The translations under genes were made by a program, and so were the position numbers. A stretch of 64,000 nt of DNA from Clostridium sp. 1001271B_151109_B4 (lineage in GTDB: Bacteria; Bacillota; Clostridia; Clostridiales; Clostridiaceae). The stretch spans positions 137,447 to 201,446 of the forward strand of contig NZ_JADPBQ010000003.1 in the NCBI RefSeq assembly GCF_015670405.1, read 5' to 3'. Below, piece after piece: positions 17,288 through 26,044 of this stretch. Positions within the stretch are counted from its first letter, which is position 1, and each line of letters starts with the position of its first letter. The notes under the pieces were generated by a model. That model had not been told where the DNA came from, did no database searches, and worked only from the letters and a program-made list of their open reading frames with translations.

Positions 17288-19010
17288 TTGAAACAACCTC
17301 CTCCCCTAGTTGTGATATGGCAATACTTCTATATATCTCACACTCTTTAATTAGTTCCTCATGATTTCCAATTGCTACAATTTCACCATTATCCAAAACT
17401 ATTATTTTGTCTGAATCCTTCACAGCTGAAATTCTTTGAGCTATAAGAAATACAGTAGAATTTTTCATTCTATTTTTAATTGACTTTTGAAGTTTTGCTT
17501 CAGTTGCCATATCTAATGCACTACTTGAATCATCTAAAATTAATATCTTAGGATTTTTAATTAATGTTCTTGCAATAGAAACTCTTTGCTTTTGCCCCCC
17601 AGATAAATTTTTACCTCTTTGTCCAACTTCCCTATTGAATCCTTCATTATTTGCATTTATAAATTCAAAAGCTTGAGCATCTTTTACTGAACTTATCATC
17701 ATTTCTTCAGTTGCATCTTCTTTTCCAAACTTTAAGTTATCTTCAATACTTCCCGAAAAAAGAGTTGTATCCTGAAGTACAACACCAATTAATGATCTTA
17801 ATTCATTTATTTTTAAATTTCTAACATCTTCATTTCCAATCATTACAGTTCCACTACTTGTATCATATAATCTTGGAATAAGTGATATTAATGTACTTTT
17901 CCCACTTCCTGTAGCACCTATAATTCCAATCTTTTCTCCCTCTTCAGCCTTAAAAGATATTCCTTTTAATACATAATCTCCATCTTTATTATATTTGAAG
18001 TAAACATCTTTAAACTCTATATTAAACTTATTTATCTTCTTTGCATCTTCTTTGTCCGTTATTGATGATTCCACATCTAAAACTTCATTGATTCTGCTTG
18101 CAGATACATTTGCTCTAGAAAAGTTAATGATAGTCATTACCAACATATTTAAAGAACTCATTATTTGAATTAAATAGTTTATAAATGCCATTATCTTTCC
18201 TATTTCTAATGAACCCTCATTAACATAATTTCCACCAAACCAAAGTATAGCAACAACACTTAAATTCATTATCAATGTAACTAATGGCCATAAAAGTATA
18301 GTTACGCTTTGAGCCTTAATACTAGTACTCATCAAATCATCATTTGCATAACTAAATCTTTCTTTTACCTTATCTTCTATAGCAAATGCCTTAATAACCC
18401 TAACTCCTAATAAATTTTCTCTCATAACTAAATTTACATTATCTATTTTCTTTTGCATTGCAGTAAAAAATGGAGTTGATTTAGCTGTTATTACAATTAC
18501 ACTTAATATTATTAAGGGAATTACAACTAAAAATATCATTGATAGCTTAACACTAATACTTAGTGACATTATAATTCCACCTAAACAAATTAGTGGAGAT
18601 CTAACCATTCCCCTTAGTGCCATCATCACCATATTTTGAACTTGTGTTACATCATTGGTTAATCTAGTAATAAGTGATGATGTTTTAAATTGGTCTATCT
18701 CCGAAAATGATAAACTTTGTATTTTATTAAATAAACCTTGTCTCATATTTTTTCCCATATTCATTGAAGCTAAAGTAGAAAAAAACCCACAAAGCATTCC
18801 ACCTAGTATACCTATAAAAGCAACTACTATCATTTTGAACCCAACATTTAATACATAGGTAATATCACCATTTGCAACACCTATATCTATAATATCTGAC
18901 ATAAGTTTAGGTTGATTCAAATCCATTATAACTTCAATAAACATCATTAAAGGCGCTAAAATAGTATAAATAATTGCACTTCCTTTAATGTATTTAAGTA
19001 GTTTAGTCAT
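17280..19010 (-). CDS. ABC exporter half-transporter, degenerate-site partner (A subunit)
   Basis: This 576-residue half-transporter has six membrane spans (about 15-300) and an ATPase domain with Walker A GATGSGKST and signature LSGGQKQR. Walker B is LILDDSSSALD, where Asp replaces the catalytic Glu, and the switch region reads AQR instead of AHR. Those two changes mark the non-hydrolysing site of heterodimeric exporters. It overlaps the MarR gene by 8 bp at its start and the partner gene by 8 bp at its end, a tightly coupled operon. The substrate is not readable; the MarR link suggests a toxic compound. Confidence 0.93.
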   Translation of the reverse strand: MTKLLKYIKGSAIIYTILAPLMMFIEVIMDLNQPKLMSDIIDIGVANGDITYVLNVGFKMIVVAFIGILGGMLCGFFSTLASMNMGKNMRQGLFNKIQSLSFSEIDQFKTSSLITRLTNDVTQVQNMVMMALRGMVRSPLICLGGIIMSLSISVKLSMIFLVVIPLIILSVIVITAKSTPFFTAMQKKIDNVNLVMRENLLGVRVIKAFAIEDKVKERFSYANDDLMSTSIKAQSVTILLWPLVTLIMNLSVVAILWFGGNYVNEGSLEIGKIMAFINYLIQIMSSLNMLVMTIINFSRANVSASRINEVLDVESSITDKEDAKKINKFNIEFKDVYFKYNKDGDYVLKGISFKAEEGEKIGIIGATGSGKSTLISLIPRLYDTSSGTVMIGNEDVRNLKINELRSLIGVVLQDTTLFSGSIEDNLKFGKEDATEEMMISSVKDAQAFEFINANNEGFNREVGQRGKNLSGGQKQRVSIARTLIKNPKILILDDSSSALDMATEAKLQKSIKNRMKNSTVFLIAQRISAVKDSDKIIVLDNGEIVAIGNHEELIKECEIYRSIAISQLGEEVVSNV

Positions 19011-19443
19011 TTTTTTCTTCCTCTCCCTTACCTAAATTATTACACATTCTTTCAAAAAAGCTTTTTGCTTGCTCCTTTTCCTCTTCAGTAAAATCCCTAA
19101 AGCATTCTTTTTCAATTTCATAAATAGCTCTTTGAGAGTTTTTCTGAGTTATTTTCCCCTTTTCAGTTAAATATACATTAATAATTCTTCTATCATTTGT
19201 ATTAAGCCTTCTTTCAATAAAACCAGCTTTCTCCATAGTTGATAAAATACTCGTAACCGTTGCAGGTTCAATATTACAATTTTTAGCTATATCCTTTTGT
19301 ATACTTCCATCATTTTCTGCTAAATAATTTAATATTTTAGGTTGCCCCTTTGATATATCACACTTTCTAAACTCATCATGGCATCTCTTACGATGAACCC
19401 TTTTTAGTTTCATAAATACTTTAATTAACTCTCCATCATTCAT
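19003..19443 (-). CDS. MarR family transcriptional regulator
   Basis: This 146-residue winged-helix regulator has recognition-helix sequence IEPATVTSILSTMEKAGFIE (about 58-77) and the wing RRLNTNDRRIINVYLTEKG, both standard for MarR. It heads the three-gene operon with the two exporter subunits. A perfect palindrome containing two TTAGATATCTAA sites lies 42 bp before its start, so it very probably represses its own operon until a ligand binds. TAGGAGGC precedes the ATG. It contains several Cys residues (near 20, 27, 54, 113 and 134); sensing through thiols is possible but unproven. Confidence 0.93.
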   Translation of the reverse strand: MNDGELIKVFMKLKRVHRKRCHDEFRKCDISKGQPKILNYLAENDGSIQKDIAKNCNIEPATVTSILSTMEKAGFIERRLNTNDRRIINVYLTEKGKITQKNSQRAIYEIEKECFRDFTEEEKEQAKSFFERMCNNLGKGEEEKND

Positions 19444-19484
19444 ATTCTTTGCCTCCTAAAAATAAATTATTATAAAATTACACA

Positions 19485-19519
19485 ATAGTTAGATATCTAA
19501 TTATTAGATATCTAACTAT
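19485..19519 (-). promoter_or_regulatory. Palindromic operator of the marR-ABC operon
   Basis: Two 17-bp arms (ATAGTTAGATATCTAAT and its exact reverse complement) surround one base. Each arm contains its own palindrome TTAGATATCTAA (19489-19500 and 19504-19515), centred 15 bp apart. It overlaps the expected -35 region: a TATAAT lies at 19468-19473 on the minus strand. This fits cooperative binding of two MarR dimers. Confidence 0.8.
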
Positions 19520-19654
19520 TATTTTAAATTTATATTACATTTAGGTCAATAAAAAATTTAATAATTATTTTTAATTTTTTATTATTCATATTCCTAATTT
19601 AATCCTTAAAATGAATACTTTATCTTTTTAGTGACAAAATAAATAAGTAATATA

Positions 19655-19790
19655 AACTTATTTATTAGTTTAAGCTGGGCTTTTAACTCCACCTTAAGCT
19701 AAGAATTAGCTATCTATGTGTATCTAAAGATGTAGGAGTGTTACAAACTGCTAGACATGAGATACCTTGATAATTTTTATAGGAGGTGTA
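19655..19790 (+). ncRNA. Possible structured leader or RNA element upstream of the DUF1540 gene
   Basis: The spacer holds a perfect hairpin AGCTAA-GAA-TTAGCT, a flanking pairing ACTCC / GGAGT, and a stretch GGAGTGTTACAAACTGCTAG that recurs in altered form at 34.77 kb. It runs up to the ribosome binding site of the DUF1540 gene. I cannot name an RNA family for it. Confidence 0.35.
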
Positions 19791-19793
19791 GTC

Positions 19794-19952
19794 ATGAAAC
19801 ATAATGAAAGCATCAGTTGTACTGTTACTGAATGTAAATTTCACTGTAATGAAGATAATTACTGTACATTAAATAAAATTCAAGTAGTAAGTCATACAAA
19901 ATGTGCGTCAAGTAAAGAATGTACTGATTGTGGTAGCTTTTCTAGAAAATAA
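19794..19952 (+). CDS. DUF1540 domain-containing small protein
   Basis: This 52-residue Cys-rich protein has the DUF1540 arrangement: SCTVTECKFHC, then YCTLNKIQV, and CASSKECTDCGSF at the end, with eight Cys in all, probably binding metal. The ATG at 19794 follows AGGAGGTG by 5 nt; the longer frame from 19767 runs through that site and is not used. Such proteins are frequent in spore-forming Clostridia, but their role is unknown. The upstream 130 bases look structured (separate entry). Confidence 0.85.
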   Translation: MKHNESISCTVTECKFHCNEDNYCTLNKIQVVSHTKCASSKECTDCGSFSRK

Positions 19953-20082
19953 TCCTTAATATAAATTGTGTTTAATCTATTATTAGCTACTTACTTTTTC
20001 ATTATTTCTGTTATATTTATTTATAAAATTCATCATTTTAAACATACTAAGCATTATTAACAAATTATAAGGAGTGTAACAA

Positions 20083-20802
20083 ATGAAAAAAAATTTAAGT
20101 TTATTTTTAGCTGCATTAACACTATCAACTCTTGTTACTAGTAGTATCCCTACCTATGCATACGAACCAAATAATATTGATATTACTGAAACTTCAAGCT
20201 CAGATAACTCACTAGAAACTAATGAATTAGCTGAAAATCCTTACTCTAGCTTTATTGATGATCCATATTATAATATTACTACAGATTATTTAAATGGAAT
20301 CATAGATAAATTAACTAAACTTCCTGCCTCAGGTAGTGTTTGTATAGATTATTTAGCTGAAGAAATTTTATTACACAGAGCTATTTTATTTACAAGTCAT
20401 AATATTCAAGGATATACTTCAAATCCTGAATTAATTGATATTATAGATGATATTATTGATAATTATACTGGCGAATTAAAAGAAATGAGAGAAGAACTAA
20501 ATAAGTTAATTGAAAATGCTAAAAATACTAAAGATCTCAAAGAAGATACTGAATATCATAAGAACTTTAAAGTAATTGCTGATAAATTATCAAAAGAAAT
20601 TTCAAAAATACCTGCTAATGAAAGTAATGAATTAACATATATCAAACAAATTAATGCCCTATTACAAGCTTCTCATGATATTGCTCTATTAGATAACAAC
20701 TGTGCTAAAAGTGAATTAGTAAAAGAAATTACTAAGGTTACTATAACTAATACCGAAGAGTATATGTCTAGATTAAAAACATTAGAACAATCACTTAAAT
20801 AA
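20083..20802 (+). CDS. Secreted helical protein of unknown function
   Basis: This is a 239-residue protein with a clear signal peptide (MKK, hydrophobic core to about residue 22, probable cleavage after TYA-YEP near 27). A Ser/Thr/Asn/Glu-rich linker (28-55) is followed by a largely helical domain (75-239) with heptad-like Leu/Ile spacing. No catalytic motif, Cys or anchor is visible, so it is probably released. I recognise no family. AAGGAGTG precedes the ATG. It is monocistronic and shares a terminator hairpin with the convergent phosphatase gene. Confidence 0.7.
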   Translation: MKKNLSLFLAALTLSTLVTSSIPTYAYEPNNIDITETSSSDNSLETNELAENPYSSFIDDPYYNITTDYLNGIIDKLTKLPASGSVCIDYLAEEILLHRAILFTSHNIQGYTSNPELIDIIDDIIDNYTGELKEMREELNKLIENAKNTKDLKEDTEYHKNFKVIADKLSKEISKIPANESNELTYIKQINALLQASHDIALLDNNCAKSELVKEITKVTITNTEEYMSRLKTLEQSLK

Positions 20803-20809
20803 AATAAGA

Positions 20810-20840
20810 ATGTAATATTGATTAATATACAATATTACAT
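20810..20840. terminator. Bidirectional terminator between convergent genes
   Basis: A perfect 11-bp inverted repeat (ATGTAATATTG / CAATATTACAT) with A-rich and T-rich flanks, between the secreted-protein gene and the PAP2 gene. Confidence 0.75.
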
Positions 20841-20848
20841 CCTTATTT

Positions 20849-21679
20849 TTATATTTTAAATTTTTTAAATATCATTGGATAAATTCCTATTCCAACAAAG
20901 CTTATTACTGCATATCTAATAAATGCAAATATTTGCCCACTAGGTAATATAGCTTTCAAACCTGTTTGTAAAATTAAAAGTACTAATACTCCAAGTAAAA
21001 CTCTAATCATCTTGTTCACTTTAGTTCCTTCTATTGAAAAATTAACATACTTCTTTTCTATAAAGATTCCTATTAAAAATCCAAAATATGTTCCTAGACC
21101 TTTGATGAAATCTGCTGATTGTGCAAATGTTAACGCTGGTAAAAATAATATAAATGTAATTAAATATAACATCATTTTATTTTCAACTCTTATATACAAC
21201 TTATAGCATATCCATGCTGTTAATACACCTAAAATTGCTCCTACAATTACATCTTTAGGATAATGTACACCTAAATACAGCCTTGAAAAACCAATCAACA
21301 CTATCATTATAGTTGCTATTATATACATGACCTTCTTTTTCATATAAATAGCCATTGATCCATAAAATGAAGCAGCTCCTTGTGTATGACCACTTGGAAA
21401 TGAATACCCTGTTGCAGTTTTTTCTCTCAACGTTCTAATTCCCTCTTCTCCTATGGGTCTCTTTAATTTAAAAATATCTTTAATAGCATTGTTTACCAAC
21501 ACACTTGTTAATACTGAATATGCAATATACTCTCCAAAATTTTTATCTACCGCCCAATAAATTATTGATATTATTGCAATTAAAACTATTTGTTCTCCAC
21601 ATATGGTAATTAATTGAAATAAGAAATCAAAGAATGGGTTTGAAATACTTTGTATATGCCTTAAAATTTCTAACTCCAT
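20849..21679 (-). CDS. PAP2 family membrane phosphatase
   Basis: This 276-residue integral membrane protein has about eight spans. It carries all three phosphatidic-acid phosphatase motifs: KLKRP (about 72), SFPSGHTQG (about 95) and SRLYLGVHYPKDV (about 132), including both catalytic His residues. Bacterial members dephosphorylate undecaprenyl diphosphate, phosphatidylglycerol phosphate or related lipids; which one applies here cannot be read. TAAGGAGG precedes the ATG. It lies 14 bp after an M20 amidohydrolase gene in the same direction, so they are probably co-transcribed without an obvious functional link. Confidence 0.92.
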   Translation of the reverse strand: MELEILRHIQSISNPFFDFLFQLITICGEQIVLIAIISIIYWAVDKNFGEYIAYSVLTSVLVNNAIKDIFKLKRPIGEEGIRTLREKTATGYSFPSGHTQGAASFYGSMAIYMKKKVMYIIATIMIVLIGFSRLYLGVHYPKDVIVGAILGVLTAWICYKLYIRVENKMMLYLITFILFLPALTFAQSADFIKGLGTYFGFLIGIFIEKKYVNFSIEGTKVNKMIRVLLGVLVLLILQTGLKAILPSGQIFAFIRYAVISFVGIGIYPMIFKKFKI

Positions 21680-21693
21680 ATTTCCTCCTTAAG

Positions 21694-22884
21694 TTATTGA
21701 TTTGAAAGTTGTATTTTCTCTTCTCTTCCTAAAGCTTCTAAAGCAAAAGCTACATATAATTGCGTACTTATCAATACCGCTTTTTCATCTATATTAAATT
21801 TATCATTATGATTAGGATAGTCCCGTCCTATTTCTTCATTACCTGCTCCTACAAATACAAATACTCCTGGAATCCTTTTTTGATAAACAGAAAAATCCTC
21901 TCCTAACATCATTCTTGGAACACTAATAATATCTTTTTCATCAAATATTTTTTTTGCAGCATCTAAGGCCGTTTTAGTAACTTGTGGATCATTAATTACT
22001 GCTGGATGATGAGATATATCATACTCAACACTTGCCGTTGCTCCATATGCTATAGCTGTACTATATGCAATTCTTTTTATAGATGTTTGTATATGTTTTG
22101 TTGTAGTTGCATTAAAACATCTAATAGTTCCTTCAATAAAAGCCTCACCTGAAATAATATTATGTGTCTCTCCTGACTTAATATGACCAATAGTAACTAC
22201 TGCTGAATTTAGTGGATCTATTTCTCTACTAATAATTGATTGTAAATTCATTACAATAGCTGCACAAACAACAGTTGCATCTATACATTGTTGAGGTTTT
22301 CCTGCATGTCCAGATCTGCCTGAAATTTTAATAGTAAATTTATTAGATGCAGCCATTCTAGGACCTTCTTCAATAGATATTTTACCACATTCAATATCTC
22401 CAAATACATGCAATCCAAAGATTTCTTCTACATCATTTATATATCCATGCTCAGATATAAGTCTTGCACCACTTGAGCACTCTTCACCTGGCTGAAAAAT
22501 CAAAATAACTTTTCCTGGAATATCCTCTTCATATTTCTTTAAAATCATAGCAGCTCCAAGTAATGATGCCATATGTGCATCATGTCCACAAGCATGCATT
22601 ATTCCCTCATTCTCTGATTGATACCTTACCCCAGTATTTTCTTTAATTCTTAAAGCATCCATATCTGCACGTAAAGCAATTACTTTCCCATCTCCATGCC
22701 CTATTGTTGCCACAACTTCTGTTCTTACACCCTCTTCATATTTTACGTTTATTTTATCTAATTCCTCCTTTATTCTTCTTGCAGTTCTATGCTCTTGCAT
22801 ACTCAATTCAGGATATTTGTGAAAATCCTTTCTTAATCCAATTAAATAATTTCCTATAAGCTTAGTTTCTTTTAAAATATCCAT
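21694..22884 (-). CDS. M20 family amidohydrolase (hippurate hydrolase/aminoacylase type)
   Basis: This 396-residue cytoplasmic metal-dependent enzyme has metal-site motif MHACGHDAHMA (about 98-108), preceded by ALRADMDAL (about 70). PGEECSSGA (about 135) carries the catalytic Glu, and LGEDFSVYQ is near residue 325. A dimerisation domain sits between. The family removes acyl groups from N-acyl amino acids or similar amides (AmhX, HipO, IAA-amino acid hydrolase relatives). The substrate is not predictable. TTGGAGGTG precedes the ATG. It is the first gene of a two-gene unit with the PAP2 phosphatase. Confidence 0.92.
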   Translation of the reverse strand: MDILKETKLIGNYLIGLRKDFHKYPELSMQEHRTARRIKEELDKINVKYEEGVRTEVVATIGHGDGKVIALRADMDALRIKENTGVRYQSENEGIMHACGHDAHMASLLGAAMILKKYEEDIPGKVILIFQPGEECSSGARLISEHGYINDVEEIFGLHVFGDIECGKISIEEGPRMAASNKFTIKISGRSGHAGKPQQCIDATVVCAAIVMNLQSIISREIDPLNSAVVTIGHIKSGETHNIISGEAFIEGTIRCFNATTTKHIQTSIKRIAYSTAIAYGATASVEYDISHHPAVINDPQVTKTALDAAKKIFDEKDIISVPRMMLGEDFSVYQKRIPGVFVFVGAGNEEIGRDYPNHNDKFNIDEKAVLISTQLYVAFALEALGREEKIQLSNQ

Positions 22885-23011
22885 AATACACCTCCAATAT
22901 AAAATTATATATTTTTACGAAAAAAAATGTATATTATTTTATAAATTCCATTTAACTTTCTGTAAAAATATGGTAATATCTATTTAGTAATTAATTTATA
23001 GAGGTGAAATT

Positions 23012-23773
23012 ATGAAAAGAAAATTATTAACTTTATGTTGCACTACTGCACTATGTTTATCGCTAATATCATGTGGATTAAAAAGCGCTATTACAGGTAC
23101 TAATTCCCCTGATACCACTACTACTGATGATTCTTTAACTGCAACAGAAAATAATGAACAAACTTCTGAGAGTGAAGGAGACATAACAAATGATGAGTCT
23201 ACAGATACAAATTCTGAATCTTCCACTGATTCTGTTCTCGCTAATAATGATTTTGTTGATAATTCAAATTCTACTTCAACAGATTCTTCAAATAATGCTT
23301 CTACAAGTAGTTTAGTAACAACTACTAACTCTGCTAATTCTTCAACACGCAGTAGAGATTGTAGAATTTTCTACTATAATAAAGTTGATTCAAAAACTTA
23401 CTGTACAGATACAAAAGCATCAGTTACTGATAATGCCTTTGTTACTGCATTAACTGACAAATTATATGAAGCACCAAATAACAATAATAATTTTATAACA
23501 CTTTCTAAAGATTATGGAGTTAAATCAGCTACGTTAGATTATTCAACTAATGTATTAACTGTTGTTTTCAATTCTAATTTTCTTGATGAAATGAAACTTG
23601 ATGATACTGCTTCTAAAGGATTAATGTCTGCAATAGTCAACACTTATGGATATAATTATCAAGTAAACAAAGTAGCTGTTTATTTTGGCAATGATTTATA
23701 TACTGGTTTAGATGGAACTGCCGAGGCTGGCTATAGTACTGTAGATTATACTAATACATTAAAACTTGATTAA
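23012..23773 (+). CDS. GerMN domain lipoprotein
   Basis: This is a 253-residue lipoprotein. The signal peptide ends in the lipobox LISC (Cys near 21). A long Ser/Thr/Asn/Asp-rich linker (25-115) follows, then a C-terminal globular GerMN domain (about 120-245). That domain reads FYYNKVDSKTYCTDTKA, ALTDKLYEAPN, TLDYSTNVLTVVFNSNF and IVNTYGYNYQVNKVAVYFG. GerMN domains occur in GerM and other envelope proteins linked to sporulation and germination. It should sit on the outer face of the membrane. GAGGTG precedes the ATG. It is monocistronic, with a very strong terminator. Confidence 0.85.
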   Translation: MKRKLLTLCCTTALCLSLISCGLKSAITGTNSPDTTTTDDSLTATENNEQTSESEGDITNDESTDTNSESSTDSVLANNDFVDNSNSTSTDSSNNASTSSLVTTTNSANSSTRSRDCRIFYYNKVDSKTYCTDTKASVTDNAFVTALTDKLYEAPNNNNNFITLSKDYGVKSATLDYSTNVLTVVFNSNFLDEMKLDDTASKGLMSAIVNTYGYNYQVNKVAVYFGNDLYTGLDGTAEAGYSTVDYTNTLKLD

Positions 23774-23785
23774 TAAAAATATTTT

Positions 23786-23842
23786 AGCAGCAGATATTAC
23801 ATAGTTTACATAATATAAACTGTGTAATATCTGCTGCTTTTT
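23786..23842 (+). terminator. Strong terminator after the GerMN lipoprotein gene
   Basis: The long stem AGCAGCAGATATTACA / TGTAATATCTGCTGCT with a T-run also faces the convergent exporter gene. Confidence 0.85.
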
Positions 23843-23872
23843 CTCTACTATTTATAATTTTCATATTTAATA

Positions 23873-24835
23873 TTAATGGTTATTAGTTGTTTTAAAGAAA
23901 TTTCGTTTTATAACCAAAAAATCTTCCATATCATTTAAAAATTGAAGTAATTGTGCTCTACTTTCAAATTCCTCTCTAGATTTGGGTAATTGCATTCTTT
24001 TAAATTCACTTCTTAAAATTTCTAAATCATTTAATAACTCTTCACAATCATTTATTTCTCTTATATTTTCTGAAACACATAATGTAAAATCAGACATAAC
24101 ATTCATTTGTTCAACTGGTATATTGAACCTTTCAAAATGCAGTCTCATTCTTTTGATAGTATCAAATTGATTAATCCTCATATTTATATAATCTGTATAA
24201 TAAGATGAGCTTTTAAAAAAGTGGTTATTTACAATTTTATAAGCAGTTTCCTTACTTTCATATAATCTTTTTTCAACTTCATTTATAATCTTTTGCTCAT
24301 CAATATCAACTGTATGAGTCACTAATGACTTTGACATTTTATTTATTATAATCCTATAATGCTCTTCAATCCACTCTTTGTCTTCTTTAAATTCATCTTC
24401 AAGCGAAGGCATAAAAACATTGGCAATAGCTGCAATCCCTATTCCAATTATCATTAATAAGAGTTCATTAACTATTAATGAAGCTGTTATTTTATCTGCA
24501 ACTAAAAAATGTGTTGATAATACTACAGATGGAACCATCCCCTCTTGTACTTTTAACCTTGAAGTAAGTGGTATCAAAATTATTAAAAACAAGCCAAAAT
24601 CTAATGCTCCATTTCCTAATATACTATATAAAATTACTGATAGTAATATTCCTAAACTACAAGCAATAATTCTTTTATAGCCTATAATTAATGCTTTTTT
24701 TCTAGTATCTTGTATACTTAATATAGAAATGACTGCACCTACTGTTGCATATTGTAATCCTAGTATATTTCCTATAATTAATGCTATTGTTGCCGATATT
24801 GCCATTTTAAAAGCTAAATTATATATGTATTTCAA
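23873..24835 (-). CDS. Aromatic acid exporter family protein (ArAE_1)
   Basis: This 320-residue protein has about five or six membrane spans in the first 145 residues (opening with ATIALIIGNILGLQYATVGA) and a helical soluble C-terminal half with many Glu and Lys. The N-terminal half fits the aromatic acid exporter family 1 (DUF939) and the C-terminal half its usual cytoplasmic domain. Substrates of the Gram-positive members are not established. A TTG start at 24835 follows GAGGAG. It is monocistronic and convergent with the GerMN gene. Confidence 0.85.
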   Translation of the reverse strand: MKYIYNLAFKMAISATIALIIGNILGLQYATVGAVISILSIQDTRKKALIIGYKRIIACSLGILLSVILYSILGNGALDFGLFLIILIPLTSRLKVQEGMVPSVVLSTHFLVADKITASLIVNELLLMIIGIGIAAIANVFMPSLEDEFKEDKEWIEEHYRIIINKMSKSLVTHTVDIDEQKIINEVEKRLYESKETAYKIVNNHFFKSSSYYTDYINMRINQFDTIKRMRLHFERFNIPVEQMNVMSDFTLCVSENIREINDCEELLNDLEILRSEFKRMQLPKSREEFESRAQLLQFLNDMEDFLVIKRNFFKTTNNH

Positions 24836-24884
24836 ATTACTTCATCTCCTCTGTTTATATAGCCATATTATATAATAAAAACAA

Positions 24885-24919
24885 AAATAGTGACAAGCAT
24901 AGCTTGCCACTGCTATTTA
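24885..24919. terminator. Imperfect hairpin upstream of the exporter gene
   Basis: AATAGTGACAAGC / GCTTGCCACTGCTATT with two mismatches lies between the cbiJ stop and the exporter start. It may terminate the cobalamin operon or be a repeat scar. The remaining bases of this 275-base gap show nothing else. Confidence 0.4.
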
Positions 24920-25110
24920 TCAAGTACACATAAAATCCCTAAAAAAACATCTGCTGTAACTGAAAAATATTTTTTACATCAAAATAGGATGTAATTTTTT
25001 AATTTAAAGGAGCTATCTATTTATTTCAAATATTTTTTCATTTTTATCCCCCATAAATTTAAACTTTTTTCTAAACTTTCACCCTATTTACTGATCATCT
25101 TTAGTACGTT

Positions 25111-25905
25111 TTATATATTATTTAGAACTATAAAATTAAGCATTTCTTTTATATCATTAAATTCTATTCCGTAAGCCATCTTAGGTCTTTTTATAACTAT
25201 TATTTTTACATTATTTAATAATGCACTATCAATTTTTTCTTTCATCCCTCCTTCTTCTCCGCTATCTTTTGTTATTAATGCTTTTATATTATATTCCTTA
25301 ATAATCCCATTATTAATTTCAAAGCCAAATGGCCCTTTAATTGCTATAATATCCTCCATTGATATACCATTATCTAAAAGTTTGCTTATTACCTTTGGCG
25401 ATGGTAGTATCCTATGAATAATTCTATTATTTTCACCTTTTAAACTCTCAATTTTTAAAGCATTATTACTTCCAGTTGTATTTAAAATATTTCCTTCTAT
25501 TTTATTAAATACTTCCTGTAACTCTTCGTATGCCTCTACAAAAATAACATCTTCTTTACTACCCTCTTTTTCAATATTATTTCTACTTAAATTATCAAAA
25601 AAGCTTTTTCTTTCATATCTTATATAATCAATCTTCATCTCTTTACAAACATTAATTAAGGTCTTACTTACCTCACTAGCATAAGGATGAGTAGCATCTA
25701 CAAAAACTGTAATTCCAAATTTCTTTATTAATTCTTTAAACTCTTCTTCATTTAAAGGCTTATAATTAAAATGTTTTGCCTTAAATTCCTTATAAATTTC
25801 ATATCCATATTCAGTAGCTGTAGAAACAACTATTTCATCAGTATATTTATTTATGAAAGATAAAATTTCTCTACCCTCTCCAGTTCCAAGAACAAATCCA
25901 ATCAC
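25111..25905 (-). CDS. cbiJ: Cobalt-precorrin-6A reductase
   Basis: This CobK/CbiJ-family enzyme reduces cobalt-precorrin-6A in the corrin ring pathway. The N-terminal nucleotide fold starts IGFVLGTGEGREI. Family segments FVDATHPYASEVSKTLINVC and IRYERKS (about 88) follow, and later ILPSPKVI and IKGPFGFEIN. I start it at GTG 25905 (264 residues), 7 nt after AAAGGTGG; the upstream TTG runs into a repeat and lacks a site. It is the last gene of the cobalamin operon and is set off from cbiH by a 139-bp spacer holding a dispersed repeat. The ring contraction and methylation genes lie directly upstream. Confidence 0.9.
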   Translation of the reverse strand: MIGFVLGTGEGREILSFINKYTDEIVVSTATEYGYEIYKEFKAKHFNYKPLNEEEFKELIKKFGITVFVDATHPYASEVSKTLINVCKEMKIDYIRYERKSFFDNLSRNNIEKEGSKEDVIFVEAYEELQEVFNKIEGNILNTTGSNNALKIESLKGENNRIIHRILPSPKVISKLLDNGISMEDIIAIKGPFGFEINNGIIKEYNIKALITKDSGEEGGMKEKIDSALLNNVKIIVIKRPKMAYGIEFNDIKEMLNFIVLNNI

Positions 25906-25922
25906 AAAATCACCACCTTTAA

Positions 25923-26044
25923 TCAGTGACAAGTTGTAGTAGAAACTCCTTAGGAATCTTATTGAAATCTTTCCTTAAATTAATCCTAAGCTGAATTTAT
26001 TCCTTAACTTACCACGCGTCACTATCTTAACTCCAAACTCTTAA
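25923..26044 (+). repeat. Dispersed intergenic repeat, copy A
   Basis: It shares with copies B (30.5 kb), C (34.9 kb) and D (63.5 kb, inverted) a block AGAAACTCCTTAGGAATCTT, then after about 30 bp AATCCTAAGCTGAATTTA followed by CCTTAACTT. It fills the space between cbiH and cbiJ. Confidence 0.75.

Noticed and set aside
15467..19010. The two ABC exporter pairs (15-19 kb and 60-63.4 kb) as a recent duplication
   Set aside because: They share only family-level motifs; linkers, membrane segments and regulators differ, so they are separate old lineages.
24885..24919. Imperfect hairpin near the exporter gene as a fifth copy of the dispersed repeat
   Set aside because: It lacks the CCTAAGCTGAATTTA and CTCCTTAGG blocks; only a GTGACAAG-like fragment is similar.
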